Of a stretch of 64,000 nt of DNA, positions 21,998-33,788 are shown in pieces. This stretch comes from Pristionchus mayeri (lineage: Eukaryota > Nematoda > Chromadorea > Rhabditida > Neodiplogasteridae), in the NCBI GenBank assembly GCA_036245805.1, contig BTRK01000002.1, positions 11,404,689-11,468,688 on the forward strand, read 5' to 3'. The notes beneath the pieces are model-generated. The model had not been told where the DNA came from. It saw only the letters and a program-made list of their open reading frames with translations, and made no database searches. The position numbers and the translations under genes were made by a program. Every line of letters starts with the position of its first letter. Position 1 is the stretch's first letter.

Positions 21998-23018
21998 ATG
22001 GTCTCTCGAACCTCCTCAGCTTCCTCTGAATCCTCTCAGAGGACAGTCTCCGACGCCGAGAACAGGTACGATGACCTACCTAATTTGCATTGTTTTTTTT
22101 CGGGGCGGGGGGAGGGTCGTTGCGCTGCAGTAACAGCATAATGTTTAGTTGTTAAAAACTCCGCATATCGTTAATCGATAGAAAGTCAACGTTCGTTTTC
22201 TCAAAAACTGCCGATCGAATTCTATTTCATTCCCATGCATTCTCGATTCGTTTAGCAGAGAGAAATCGTCTGACTCTCTCCGAATCACACACTCTCTCGT
22301 CCATCAGAGTGAACGAGAGAGTGTATGATATGGAGATAGCGACACCATTACTCTTAGCAGACGATGCAGCGTGATTCCATTGATCGTCACACCTTCTTTA
22401 TTCATTAATTAATTCGAATTCTACTCATACAAATCTACCAGTCTATTGTAAAGACTTACATATCAACGACAATAGATCAATCTATTAACGATAAGAGTCG
22501 TAATCTTTGTTATTTTTCTGCAGACATCGACAGTTCGCTCGTCTCTACGAGTGCATGAGCCGATTGTATCGAACAGAGATCAAAGATCACGAACTGGTAA
22601 GATTTCGGATTCTCGCAACTGCTTCATTCTCTGTCGCACAAATCGTTCTGATGGACGGGCGAGAAAGCCGTGATCTAGGGTCTAGTGTCGAAATGAAAAT
22701 AACACACCCTTCCCCCTTTCATGCACAATCTTGATCTTTATAACGGACGAGACGTCATGGATAAATGACAGATTGATTGACAATTTCCAGACAACATCTC
22801 TGATCGATGAATTGATGAATGAATTGAAGAGTGCGAGGGCGAATTTCGGGCCAGTTAGTAAGCAGTTGGAGTGCGAGGTGATCTATGATGTTTCATTTCG
22901 AAAAGTTCAAGTATTGATATAGAAATCTTGATCAGGCTTTTTAGTGAAAAATTGTTTTCTAAATTGTGAATTTCAGATCCTCCAATTATGCCTGCGAAAG
23001 CTCGAGCAGAGTCGATGA
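21998..23018 (+). CDS. Array gene copy 1: small Ser-rich/helical protein, 89 aa, intact
   Basis: I do not recognise the family. Exons are 21998-22065, 22524-22596, 22791-22877 and 22977-23018, all with GT/AG borders and consistent phase. The protein starts MVSRTSSASSESSQRTVSDA, a Ser/Thr-rich basic-acidic leader. The rest is strongly charged and probably all helical: HRQFARLYECMSRLYRTEIK, then LIDELMNELKSARANFGPVS, ending in ILQLCLRKLEQSR. Spaced Leu/Ile/Met residues suggest an amphipathic helix or coiled coil. There is no signal peptide, membrane segment, or Cys/His metal pattern. Exon 1 is preceded by the shared GATA/TATA module. Its neighbours are further copies of the same gene on the same strand, with jun just upstream. 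A regulatory or assembly partner role is possible, but nothing in the sequence shows it. Confidence 0.75.
22271..22345. repeat. Palindromic repeat in intron 1 of copy 1
   Basis: GACTCTCTCCGAATCACACA and its diverged complement (GAGAGTGTATGATATGGAGA) flank CTCTCGTCCATCAGAGTGAACGAG. A sister copy lies at 21021-21095. Confidence 0.8.
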
Positions 23019-25730
23019 ACTTTGATCCATCGATACGTATTTGATTTGTCAGATTTCTTCAGTTGTTCATTAGTATGAGTATTATTTTTGTGGTCTTTCC
23101 ATTGTTTTATGTCGAAATTATGATCAAGTTGGTGTAAATTTCATTCAGTCTTAAAACTTCATTCATTAATTGTCAGATTGAACTCATTCATGCAAGCGAA
23201 CAATGCTTGTTGTTCTTCGATTGTTGTGAAAATAATTAATAGCTTAACAAGTAAAAATTGGTTCTGACATAATATGTTTCAATGGGGCACATCATCCAAA
23301 TAGTAAAATAGTAAAATTTTTGATTATAGCGAAATGATGGTCGAATTTTCATTGCCATCCCACTGTCCGATTGGTTATGAAGCCAGTTTGAAACTATCAG
23401 ATGCAGGATGGAGAAATAGATTCGAAATTGATTGGTTTTGTCACTTGATTTGCCTGTCTGAGGAGAACAGTGTTCACTGATTCCCTTATCACATTATCAC
23501 TCGCATTACTAATATGACATGAAGAACGGCAATAAATCCTGAAGATTGCTTCACACATGCTCTCTCACCGCCCTGACAGACAATGGGTTATGCAGAATGT
23601 TTTCACATCGCAACATGGAACAGTAGAGAAGCAGCACGTGTGGAATCTTCATAACTAAAAAAGTCCAATTAATAATTTTTTGATTATAGCTCAACGACAA
23701 TTGTCAAGACTATTGCCATCTCTCTGTCTGATAGATTTAGAAGCCAGTGTGAAACATAATTGATTAAAATTTAGTGTTTGCGAGACGGCCCTGATCGAAC
23801 ACAGCAATGAGGGTTCAAATCTCCTCTCCAGGGGGGACATAATGCGCGTGTTATGGGATCTGGAGAGGTCGTCAAATCGACCTCGGAGAGAGGGGAAATG
23901 TAGTCAAAGGTTTTACCCCCCCCCCCCTTGGACGAGTCATTATGACCTAGTAATGAGGGGGATCGGCGACGATAAACACACCATAACTGTTAGATCGAGC
24001 AACAGATGAGAGTAATCTTTGTATTTTCTTAGATTTGTTTTGTTGCTCATTAGTACGAGTATTGTCTCCTCCGGGTCTTGCCACTGTTTTGTATAAAAAT
24101 TATTATCGTCGTAAACTTGTGCAATCTTCTTTCAGACTCGGCTCGATCTCATTCATGCATACCATTGTTCATCACTTTATGTTTTGTTTCCCAACAATAA
24201 ATAACTGTTTCGACAATTGCATATTTTCACATTGAGAAACCACATGGAGAGTCTTCCCAACTGAAAAAAAAATAGAACAAGCCAATTTAAAAAATGGGTT
24301 CTCATGAAACAGAATCATGGGCTCTAGCAACGACTGTACTGCATGCTGAGCACTGCACGGCGGTTTTCGCTAAATTCTGCGCAACGCACAATTTGCCCAA
24401 TTCGACTATATTTTTATGTAAATTGCATAACACTAGATCAGAGGTCTTCTGAGAGATCGCAGGTGCCCATTTACAAACTGTTCAAAGTGCTTCAATCTGA
24501 ATGCCCTTTTGGAGGTTGATGTAACTGAGGCCTAGTAACTTTCACTTAAGTCGGTGGAGCCGTAAATTCAAAACTGCCTAAAATCCGGCTCTGGCAATTT
24601 CGAAATTTCAAAAAATCATTTATCCCTTCAAAGTTGCGTTAAAAAGTCGTTCAAAAAAAGGAAAATGACCGTCTCGTGGAGTAGAATAATTTCGATGTTG
24701 ACGATAAATCTGTGGAGATACGATGAAACGTCGAAAATCTACAAAATCTGTTTTCGGTGGTTGGAAAAATGCATAAGAATGCATGTCGTGAAAATACATA
24801 GGTACGAAGTTAAACTCATGATCGCCTATGTAGAGGATCTAAACATAATGGTGTAGTGTAGCACATACTAGTAACAATGCAACAACTCCCAAGTTCCTAC
24901 TTCGACTCTCCATCAAACAGTGATCCGTTGCTCTTTTGTCCGCCCCCCGAATTTTCGTTCTGAGCAGAACAGTGCTCATTTACTCCATTGTCACATTATC
25001 ACGTATGCTCATCATCGCATTACTCATATGACATAAAGAACGGTAATAAATCACGGAAGATTCAGAAACTCTCCTCATTATGCGTGCTCTCTCACCGCCC
25101 TGACAGGCAATAGATTATGCATAATGTTTTCACATCACAACATGGTACACTAGAGGAGCAGCTCGTGAGGAATCTTCATAACTAAAAAAGTCCAATTAGT
25201 AATTTTTTGATTATAACTACACGAACTCCGCCATGAACATTGCCTTCTCTGTCTTCGATTGGTTTAGACGCCAGTGTGAAACATATCCAACATATAATGG
25301 AGAACGAGATTCGAACTTTTTTGGTTTTGTTATTCGATTTGTAGGTCTGATGTGAACAGTGGTAACTGACTCCCTGATCACTTTATCCCTTATGCTCTTC
25401 ACCAAATGATTCATGAGTCAAGATTATTTTGCAAGATGTTACACTCTTTTGCGTGTTTTCACATCTCTCTCACAGGCAACACGGTCAACTTACGACACCT
25501 TGCAAACCAACGAAAACTCCCTCCATGTCATTGTTGTTTTGACTATGAAATGCGATGTGGTTCGATTGCTTGATATTCTTTCTAAAAAAATGAAACGCGA
25601 AGATCATAATTATTTCGATTATTCACATTCCGCGGGTTTCTTATCGTTGAGATAGTGAACAGAAAAGATCATTCCTCAGCGATTCAAGCCTACTAAAGCT
25701 CTTAAAATAGACTGAAATCAAATTATCAAG
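23019..25730. other. Decayed array unit and unrelated insert between copies 1 and 2
   Basis: 23230-23790 resembles the upstream module of other units (GATTATAGC, CCGATTGGTT, GAACAGTG, TCACTGATTCCCTTATCAC). 24040-24235 resembles the 3' flank that follows exon 4 elsewhere (ATTAGTACGAGTATTGTCTC). The exons between are missing, so this is a deleted unit. About 24260-24940 has no counterpart in other units and no visible ends or genes. From 24950 on the upstream module of copy 2 begins. Confidence 0.6.
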
Positions 25731-25856
25731 GTCCGCCCCCGGATGCGATTAGATAACCACAAAAATAACCAGTACAATTTATCATTTCGCGCTTATCTCA
25801 CTTCCGCTCTTCTGATATAAAGCCAGAATGCCTCTCATCATTCTCGACATAGAATT
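25731..25856 (+). promoter_or_regulatory. Array promoter module, unit 2
   Basis: Same block as in unit 1: TAGATAACCACAAAAATAACC, TTATCATTTCGCGCTTATCT and GATATAAAGCC. It is nearly identical to units 6 and 7. Confidence 0.7.
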
Positions 25857-26975
25857 ATGGTCTCTCGAACCTCCTCAGCTTCATTTGAATCCTCTCAGAG
25901 GACAGTCTCCGATGCCGAGAACAAGGACGATGGCCTACCTAATTTGCATTGTGATACGGTAACTTCTTCTCAATCTAGACATGAGTTCCATCGCCTTGTT
26001 GCGCCGCATTCATACCATATCTCAAACATTGCTAGCTGAGTTTTGCTGATAGGTTGGAAGACAGAGTGATATTCAAAAGATGAAATATGCATATGTTGAA
26101 TCTGTCTGACAGACGAGAGTGCGTGTGGTTTGGAGAGAGCGGGTCCTTTGAAAATCTTGACCTACCTTTTAGATGGCGTGATTCCTCTTTCATTCATTGT
26201 TTTCGATGTATAAATCAGCTCAGTAGATCGACTCCTGGGACTTCCGTGACCTACCAACTGTTGTAATCTTAAATACAGTTAATGTGAAATTGATTAAAAT
26301 TTTTGCGAGAGGGGTTCCTTGAGGGATTGAAGACAGCAATTAGCTAAATCATTAAAATATATCGTGAAACTCAAACTTTGCGAGAGCGGGTCAGCAAGGT
26401 GGAATTACATTCACTGTCGCTCCAATTCGAATGCAATCTTCAGACAGCACACATACGCTTCAATTGAGTTTCACCTCTTGTTGTAAGATGTCAAAAAATT
26501 GCAGCGGGCAATATTTCTGAGTATTTTGGTGACAGTAACACAATTTTTAACTGTAAAATCGAGCAACAGATGAGTGTCTCATAATCTCTTTCATTTCTCT
26601 GCAGACATCGTCAGTTCGCACGTCTCTACGAGTGCATGAGTAGACTGTATCGGGCTGAGATCAACGATCACAAACAGGTAAAATTTCGGATCTTCACAAC
26701 TGCTTCATTCTTTTTGTCGCACAACCCATTCTTGAGAAAGTCACACTAAAAGTTTCCAGACAACCGCCCTGATCGATGAATTGATGAATGAATTGAAGAG
26801 TGCGAGGGCGAATTTCGGACCAGTTAGTAAGCAGTTGGAGTGCGAGGTTTGTTCTTTGGTCTTTGATCTTTGATTTCGATGAGATAAAGATTTCGTGATC
26901 AGGCTTTTTTGATCTCTAAATTATGAGTTTCAGATCCTTCAGTTATGCCTGCAAAAGCTCGAGCAGCGTCGATGA
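25857..26975 (+). pseudogene. Array gene copy 2, exon-1 splice donor lost
   Basis: Exons align at 25857-25924 (exon 1 without a donor), 26605-26677, 26760-26846 and 26934-26975. Exons 2-4 are intact in frame (exon 2 ends INDHKQ, exon 3 begins TTALIDELMNELKSARANFG). At the exon-1 border the other copies read AACAG/GTACGATG; here it is AACAAGGACGATG, so the GT is gone. Without splicing, translation would run into the intron and stop after about 60 residues. A missense change (SASF for SASS) lies in the leader. A cryptic donor cannot be excluded. Confidence 0.75.
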
Positions 26976-27457
26976 TATCTGATCTTTCGGTAGTGCTATC
27001 GTATTTTCTCATATTTGTTTAGTAGCTCATCAGTACGAGTATTGTGTCCTCCAGGTCTTTCCATTGTTTTGTATAAAAAATATTATCGTCGTAAACATGT
27101 GCAATTTCCTTTCAGTCGAAGCTTGAGCTCATTCATGTATAGGAACAACTATTGTCGCTTTCCGTCTATGGTTAAAATTCTCAAATATTAAACAAGTAAA
27201 AGTTTGTTCCAGACAGCGATAATTTCACTTAGATATGATTGAATCCTCATTGGATACTGGTGCGCTTCCTTTTACTCTCCCCCCCCCCCCCCCGTATTTC
27301 ACATGAGGTCGTACAGATGTCCCTAAAATAGTTATCTCAGACTTTGCTCATCATTCATCACTCTCCCTCTCTTTCCCATTTATTAATTATTTTGTTTTAT
27401 GTATGGTATCAAACAGCGTACAGACTGAGATCTTTCATGAAGATCCATTCTTGAAGT

Positions 27458-29091
27458 GATATATATATATTTATGCTATTTCATTTGAAATAACGTGAGA
27501 GAAAATTTAAATCGAGCATACAATTAATGACGATTAAAATAACGAGTGAATAATAGGACAATTGGGTCAGGGGAATCTACTCAGGGGAACTGGTTTGATC
27601 CTCGGAATTTACTAAAAGCCTTACCGCTCTTGGAAAGAAGCTATTATGTCTGTAGTTGTGATCCGATCCAGGATTATTGAAGTTCATGCCGTTCCGAGTG
27701 TAGTAAATTTTGAAATAATGTGGTTTTCGGTTGGAAATACTATATTTGCCTCGGATGAGATTTGTGGCCACTCTCGTATCAATCGCTATTCTACGCTTCT
27801 CCAGGGATTCAATGCCTAGTTTCTTGTTACGATCGATAGCGGTGGGCATGTTTTCCCAGGTATGATTAAAACAGCGCATAAATAAACGTCGTGTGAAGTA
27901 GTTCTGTACTTTTTCCAGTTCTTTTTTATCCTTAATTTGGTACGGGTTGAATACGGAGGAAGCGCTTTCTAAAATCGGTCTAATATACATTGAGTACGTT
28001 TTGAGGAGTACTTCTACATTTTTGGTTCGTAAGGCTCTGAGTACAGTGTGACAGGTAGTTTTGGCCTTAACGGATATGGTAGTGCAATGGTTGGAAAAGG
28101 AGAGGTTTTTCTGGATAACAAAACCGAGGTCTTTTACTGTTTGTTTTTGTTCCAGAGTGGTGGTTCCTATAGTATATGCTCGCATTGTATTTGCTCTGCC
28201 TAGGTGCAATGAGTTGCACTTATGCGCAGCAAGAGGAAGTTGCCATTCTTCTGACCAGTGTACGATAGTGTCAATCGCAGCTTGTAAAGGGGCAGGTGAA
28301 TTTCCCTTCCTAAAAGATCGATATATTTTTATGTCATCGGCATACATTCTCGCAACGACTCCGTGGTTTTGAACTAGAGCAGGGATTTCTGATGTGTAAA
28401 TAAGGAAGAGCAAGGGGCCAAGGACTGACCCCTGTGGGACGCCGCTAGTTACAGACATTGAGGTAGAGAGCACATCTCTTACTCTCACTTGGAATGATCT
28501 ATCAGTGAGGTATCCTGTTATCCAGTTGATTGTATTATCGGAGAGACCTATGGTGGTGAGCTTGAGTTTTAGCTTGGGGTGGGATACTCTATCAAAAGCT
28601 TTTGCGAAATCAAAATAGATAACGTCTACTGGTTTCCCATCACTAATAGAAGCTGTCCAGTGTTCGAGGACTTCAAGCATTTGAACTTCACGCGATCGTT
28701 TCTTGCGGAATCCATATTGCTCATCGGGGAAAATATCTAATTGTTCACAATGGTTGATAATGGATTTGCACAATATGCGCTCGAAAACTCGGCAAAAGAA
28801 GGATGTAATTGAAATGGGCCTGTAGTTTAGGGGATTGGAAAAGGGGGGTGATTTCTTAACAGGTGTTACGATGGAATGTTTCCAATGGGAGGGGATCATA
28901 CCAGATTGATAGGAGTTCCTAAAAATGATCTCAAGTGCTTCAGAAATAGGCACGGCAATTCGTTTTATGAAGGTGAGGTCAATGTTCTCAGGGGTTTTAC
29001 AGGAGGAGCGTTTCCATTTTTCAATAAGGGCGCACATTTCATGCCTAAGAAACTGGGGTTCTTGGCAATTACCAAGTTGAGGGAGGTCTTG
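27458..29091 (-). mobile_element. 5'-truncated CR1/Jockey-like non-LTR retrotransposon
   Basis: A minus-strand reverse-transcriptase frame lacks its endonuclease part and is cut at 29091 by array DNA. The flanks (AGATCTTTC-TGA-CCATTCTTGA on the left, GGTGAAACATATC-GAAT on the right) are contiguous near 52645-52695 in unit 8, which shows the empty site. An AT dinucleotide run lies at the 3' end. The exact target duplication is unclear. Confidence 0.8.
27577..29091 (-). pseudogene. Reverse transcriptase, 5'-truncated
   Basis: About 500 residues of RT plus C-terminal region without an internal stop. Motifs in order are NYRPISITSFFCRVFERI, EQYGFRKKRS, VDVIYFDFAKAFDRVSH (catalytic Asp), TSGVPQGSVLGPLLFLIYTS, MYADDIKIY (YADD pair) and the C-terminal KDLGFVIQKNLSFSNH. 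This order and wording are those of the CR1/Jockey group. The first ATG of the frame falls in flanking array DNA, so the reading start is an accident of insertion. No endonuclease domain is present, so it cannot move on its own. Confidence 0.85.
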
Positions 29092-31150
29092 ATGGTGAAA
29101 CATATCGGAATATGCTCATAAATTTTCATAATCGGTGAAGATTCTGATATGTTTCATCTTCCAGTTCTTGTATGAAAATTTTAATGTGCTCGCAATAAGA
29201 AGGGTTTCGATTCCAACTGATACACACTCTGACTATCTGCGAGTTATGATGCATCCCGTTCAATCTCTCTATCTCTCTCCACTTTCTCTGTGGTTTATTT
29301 CTCATCAATAAACAGTTGTTTTGACAATTGCATGTTTTGATGTAATGAGGTAGCTCGCTTCATTCTGCGCGATCTCTGAATACTGGCTTGCGCGAGATTA
29401 TTAGTACAGGTATTGTGTTCTGTCGGTCTTTCCACTGTTCTTGTAAAATTATGATAGCCGTAAACTTGTGTCTCTCTAAGCCTCAGCGTGAATTCATTTG
29501 TTTGCCCCAGATAAAGGAAGTTTCTCTATTGAGTAGTTCCTCGAAAAATTCTAGATCGTTATATTTTTCACCAGTGATCGGGCTGTTTTTTTCTTACGAG
29601 ACTTTGCTTTTTTACGAGAAAACGTTGCTTTGGGAGGCTCTACGGATGAGGTTTTTTTTGAAATACCACTCATTCTTTACCGGTTAGGTAAAGGGATTGC
29701 TAGTTAGATTTCCTTCTTTAGCTTAGTTCATACGTTTCATTTCCTCTCGGTCTTCCATGTACATGATATAGTAGGCAATTCGGAGAGATTTACTTTAGTT
29801 CGCACATCATTAGCCTACACTAGGTCGGATGAGGGATTGCTAGTTAGATTTCCTAGTTAGATTTCCTTCTTTAGCTTAGTTCATACGTTTCATTTCCTCT
29901 ACACTAGGTCGGATGAGGGATTGCTAGTTAGATTTCCTAGTTAGATTTCCTTCTTTAGCTTAGTTCATACGTTTCATTTCCTCTCGGTCTTCCATGCACA
30001 TGATATAGTAGGCAATTCGGAGAGATTTACTTTAGTTCGCACATCATTAGCCTACACTAGGTCGGATGAGAACTGTGACGTCATTCTCTAATTTTTTTCA
30101 TTGTAGAGAAATATCCACAATAATTTTGTTATTTTTTTAGTTAATAGTGACCGAAGTCTGGCCATCTTACTACCATTTCATTTCCCGATTGACTTTAGAG
30201 CCTATGTGAAACATATAGACTGGATGTAAAAAAGAATTAAATTATTGATTTTGTTTCTCGTCGATCTTACTTATGCTTATCACTTATGCTCATCATCGCA
30301 TTACTAATATGACATGAAGAACGGCAATAAATCCTGAAGATTGGTTCACAAATGGTTACTCTCTTCATTCTGCGTGCTCTCTCACCGCCCTGACAGGCAA
30401 TTGATAATACAGAATGTTTTCACATCACAACATGGTGCACTAGAGAAGCAGCTCGTGAGGAATCTTCATAACTAAAAAAAGTCCAATTAGTAATGTTTTG
30501 ATTATAACTACTAAAACACCGCCATGACCATTGCCTTCTCTGTCTTCGATTGGTTTAGACGCCAGTGTGAAACATATCCAATATAAGATGGAGAAGGGGA
30601 TTCGAACTTGTTTGGTTTTGTTATTCGATTTGTAGGTCTGAAGTGAACAGTGGTAACTGACTCCCTTATCACTTTATCCCGTATGCTCTTCACCAAATGA
30701 TTCGTGAGTCAAGATTATTTTGCAAGATGTTACACTCTTTTGCGTGTTTTCACATCTGTCTCACAGGCAAAATAGTCAACATACGTCAACTAGCCAACCA
30801 ATGAAAACTCCCTCCATGTCATTGTTGTTTTGACTATGAAATGCGATGTGGTTCGATTGCTTGATATTATTTCTAAAAAATGAAACGCGAGGATCATAAT
30901 TATTTCGATTATTCACATTCCGCGGGTTTCTTATCGTTGAGATAATGATCAGAAAGGATCATTCCTCAGCGATTCAAGCCTACTAAAGCACTTAAAATAG
31001 AATGAAATCAAATTATCAATCGCCGCCCACAGATGCGATTAGATAACCGCAAGAATAACCAGTACAAATTTATCAATCCACGCTTATCTCACTTCCGATC
31101 TGTCGATATGAGGCCGTTTGCCTAAGAATCGAGCAGATTCGGAGAGTTCT
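29092..31150. other. Array spacer: remnants of units, no exons
   Basis: 29092-29340 continues the flank of the retroelement insertion and contains AATAAACAGTTGTTTTGACA, as after jun. 29385-29480 resembles the exon-4 3' flank. 30090-31110 is an upstream module ending in an intact GATA part (TAGATAACC, GCTTATCTCACTTCCG) that runs into the foldback element. No exon of the family is seen. Confidence 0.6.
29693..30069. repeat. Three imperfect tandem copies of a MITE-flanked segment
   Basis: The segment GGGATTGCTAGTTAGATTTC through CACTAGGTCGGATGA occurs three times. The middle copy lacks an internal block of about 70 bp. Each ends in the left end of the CRE-bearing MITE, and the last runs into GAACTGTGACGTCATTC. 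Confidence 0.8.
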
Positions 31151-32107
31151 GGCACAGCTCATAAAACGTCGATTCTTTGTAACTCTGTGGTTTGGGGTTG
31201 TTTGAGGTGCTGAAAACGGTGGGCATGTTCATTTTGCCCTCAGAGTCTCCGTTGGCTCCAGACGACGTCACGTCGAAAACACATTTCCTATTATCACTTT
31301 GCTCTAGAATGTGCTAAAATTACGTGAGCATGGTTTCCGGGGTAGAATTTCATACTGATTACGCCTATCCAATTCATTTTTCATGAATTTTAAAAATACA
31401 TTTTAAAAATCTATCTTTTCTCATATGCAAAAGTGACCTTAGCAATTAGCATGGTTAGAACCGGCGTGACGAGAGGATTCAGAATCTCTATTTTCGTTCG
31501 ATTTCATGCATAAACTTTTAAAAGAGCCAACTTTTACTGATTCCAGAAGTGGGCAAATGTAGCAGCTTCATCCTTCCTCTCTCTTCCCTCCCTCTAGAGA
31601 AGCGAGAGAGTGTGCAGAGGCGAGAGTGTGCAGAGAGGGGAGAGAACTGCCAGGGGGTAAACAAGCGAGGGAGGGAAGGGAAAGGGGTGGAGTTGCTACA
31701 TTTGCCCATTTCTAGAATCAGTAAAAGTTGGCTCTTTTAAAACTTTATGCATGAAATTGAACGAAAATAGAGATTCTGAATCCTCTCGTCACGCCGGTTC
31801 TAACCATGCAAATTGCTAAGGTCACTTTTGCCTATGAGAAAAGATAGATTTTTAAAATTTATTTTTAAAATTCATGAAAAATGAATTGGATAGGCGTAAT
31901 CAGTATGAAATTCTACCCCGGAAACCATACTCACGTAATTTTAGCACATTCTAGAGCAAAGTGATAATAGGATATGTGTTTTCGACGTGACGTCGTCTGG
32001 AGCCAACGGAGACTCTGAGGGCAAAATGAACATGTCCACCGTTTTCAGCACCTCCAATAACCCCAAACCACAGAGTTACGAAGAATCGACGTTTTATGAG
32101 CTGTGCC
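31151..32107. mobile_element. 957-bp foldback element with arms of about 415 bp
   Basis: The left arm begins GGCACAGCTCATAAAACGTC and the right arm ends with its exact complement. The arms (31151-31565 and 31692-32107) match along most of their length, with few mismatches. The central 125 bp are CT/GA-rich and not repeated. No transposase frame exists; the twin short frames in the two arms are mirror images. It sits in the promoter of unit 3: GATA-type promoter DNA is found on both sides. Confidence 0.88.
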
Positions 32108-32119
32108 GGCACTTGCTCG

Positions 32120-32202
32120 ACAATTTATCATTTCGCGCTTATCTCACTTCCGCTCTTCTGATATAAAACCAGAATGACTCTCATCATTATCAACATATAT
32201 CT
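32120..32202 (+). promoter_or_regulatory. Array promoter module, unit 3 (right part)
   Basis: TTATCATTTCGCGCTTATCT and GATATAAAACC remain in front of exon 1. The distal GATA part is separated by the foldback element, and a second copy of the proximal part lies at 31068-31110. Confidence 0.6.
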
Positions 32203-33788
32203 ATGGTCTCTCGAACTTCCTCATAATCCTCCTCTTCCTCTCAGCAGTCTCCGATATAGAAAGTTCGCTGTTTTACTGTTAAAATCATCGTAAAGATCGA
32301 ATCTTTGTCGCAAATTCTGCTTGAAATAAAGACAAACATCCAATCTTGCAGTTATTTTTGGATAGATATGATGATCCTCACTGTCTCATTCTTGAGAGAT
32401 GCCTATTGTTTTCAATTACTCGAAGTTGAGCAGGAAAGGAATATCAAAACATGAGCCATGGCATATCTACATCTTACTTAAAGGAGGAGTAAAGGCAAAC
32501 GCGCGCCCTGTTGAAATATGTTTCATTTAGAGGAGAACTCTCCTCAAGTTGCATGATCTCTCGCTCGTTGCCTGAGCTTTCCCTGATTTGGCTCCCCGCC
32601 AACTACCAATAGCTCTGTTCGTAATGTAGATATCACTGTGAAAATTTCGGAGCTTCTTATCGTTCAGGAGATCTAGGCCGTACTTATGAAAGATTCAAAA
32701 AATGAATTTTGACTTTGCTCCTCCTTTCAGCGTTAGGTCGTAGTGATCTACCTTCTAGACAGTGTAATGCTGAAGCAAAGCTCACTTTGCATTCATTTGT
32801 TTCTCTGTGTTTCTTAATTATCAGAACAATACTTGCACCAATTTGCTTATAAGGTGCCAGAGATGGCCGTGATGCACCCTACAGAAATTGTGAATACAGT
32901 TTCAATGCGAAGGGTGATAATTGTTTAGCTGATCAATTATTATTTAATGTTGCGGGAGGGGCTATTGGAATCGACGAAATCAATTAGTTGAAGCATCAAA
33001 ATAAAGAGTGAAACTCAACCACGGCGCGAGCGCTCTCGAAATGAATTTTTCTTCCGCGTTCAATCATAGTGTTCAAAACACTTTTTTTAAAAAAAATTGC
33101 ATAAAATCTCGTTGAAGGCAGCTACCGCATTGATTAAGTTTAAAGCTAAGATATCAGAAAGTTACAGAGGAATTTAGCCTGCTTGTTCTTAATACAACAA
33201 CGCTTAAAACAAATTAATCGGGCAAAAAGATGAGAACCTCGTAATGTATGTCATTTTTCTGCAGACATCGGTAGTTCGCGCGTCTCTACGAGTGCATGAG
33301 TCGACTGTATTGGACAGAGATCAAAAATCACCAGCTGGTTAGAACCACGGTCCCATTGCTTTCTCTGAATATCTTAAACTTCATACACTCTCTCGTCAAT
33401 TTGGCGGATAATCGAACTGTGAAATGTGAGAGGCAAGTATCGAATTTACAACAATGCTTGCCTAAGCGTTTACTCTCTCCTGTTTTCAGTATTTTCCCAC
33501 TCAGTATAATGGGGATAGTATGTAAAATTATAAGAGTTTTACTGATAGTTTCTAGACGACCGTCCTGATCGATGAATTGATGACTGAATTGAAGCAAGCA
33601 AGGGCTAATTTCGGACCAGTTAGCAAGCAGATGGAGTGCGAGGTGATCTTAGATCTTTGATCTTTGATCTTTGGTCCTGTCTAAATAGTTTTCGATCCGT
33701 GTTCAGGATCCTTGCCTGATCTGCCTAAACTGTTGACTATTTTCAGATCCTCCAGCTTTGCCTACGAAAGATCGAGCGGGGTCAATGA
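32203..33788 (+). pseudogene. Array gene copy 3, stop in exon 1
   Basis: Exon 1 at 32203 reads MVSRTSS followed by TAA and is rearranged after that. Exons 2-4 (33265-33337, 33556-33642, 33747-33788) stay open with good borders: RLYECMSRLYWTEIKNHQL, TVLIDELMTELKQARANFGP, ILQLCLRKIERGQ. So only the start is ruined. Intron 1 carries a MITE (32475-32735). Exon 4 ends GGTCAATGA, as in copy 5, whereas copies 1, 2, 7 and 8 end CGATGA. Confidence 0.8.
32475..32735 (-). repeat. MITE with TTAAAGGAGGAGTAAA ends
   Basis: The left end TTAAAGGAGGAGTAAAGGCA and the right end GACTTTGCTCCTCCTTTCAG are inverted repeats. The inside (TTTCCCTGATTTGGCTCCCC, GAAAATTTCGGAGCTTCTTA) recurs in inverse orientation at 51894-52141 in intron 3 of copy 7. 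Confidence 0.75.

Noticed and set aside
23780..23880. GGGTTCAAATCTCCTCTCC resembles a tRNA T-arm
   Set aside because: No matching acceptor stem, D-arm or anticodon arm could be paired around it.
31518..31740. Two mirrored frames (MGKCS... to ...KSWLF)
   Set aside because: They are the two arms of the foldback element read from opposite strands, not genes.
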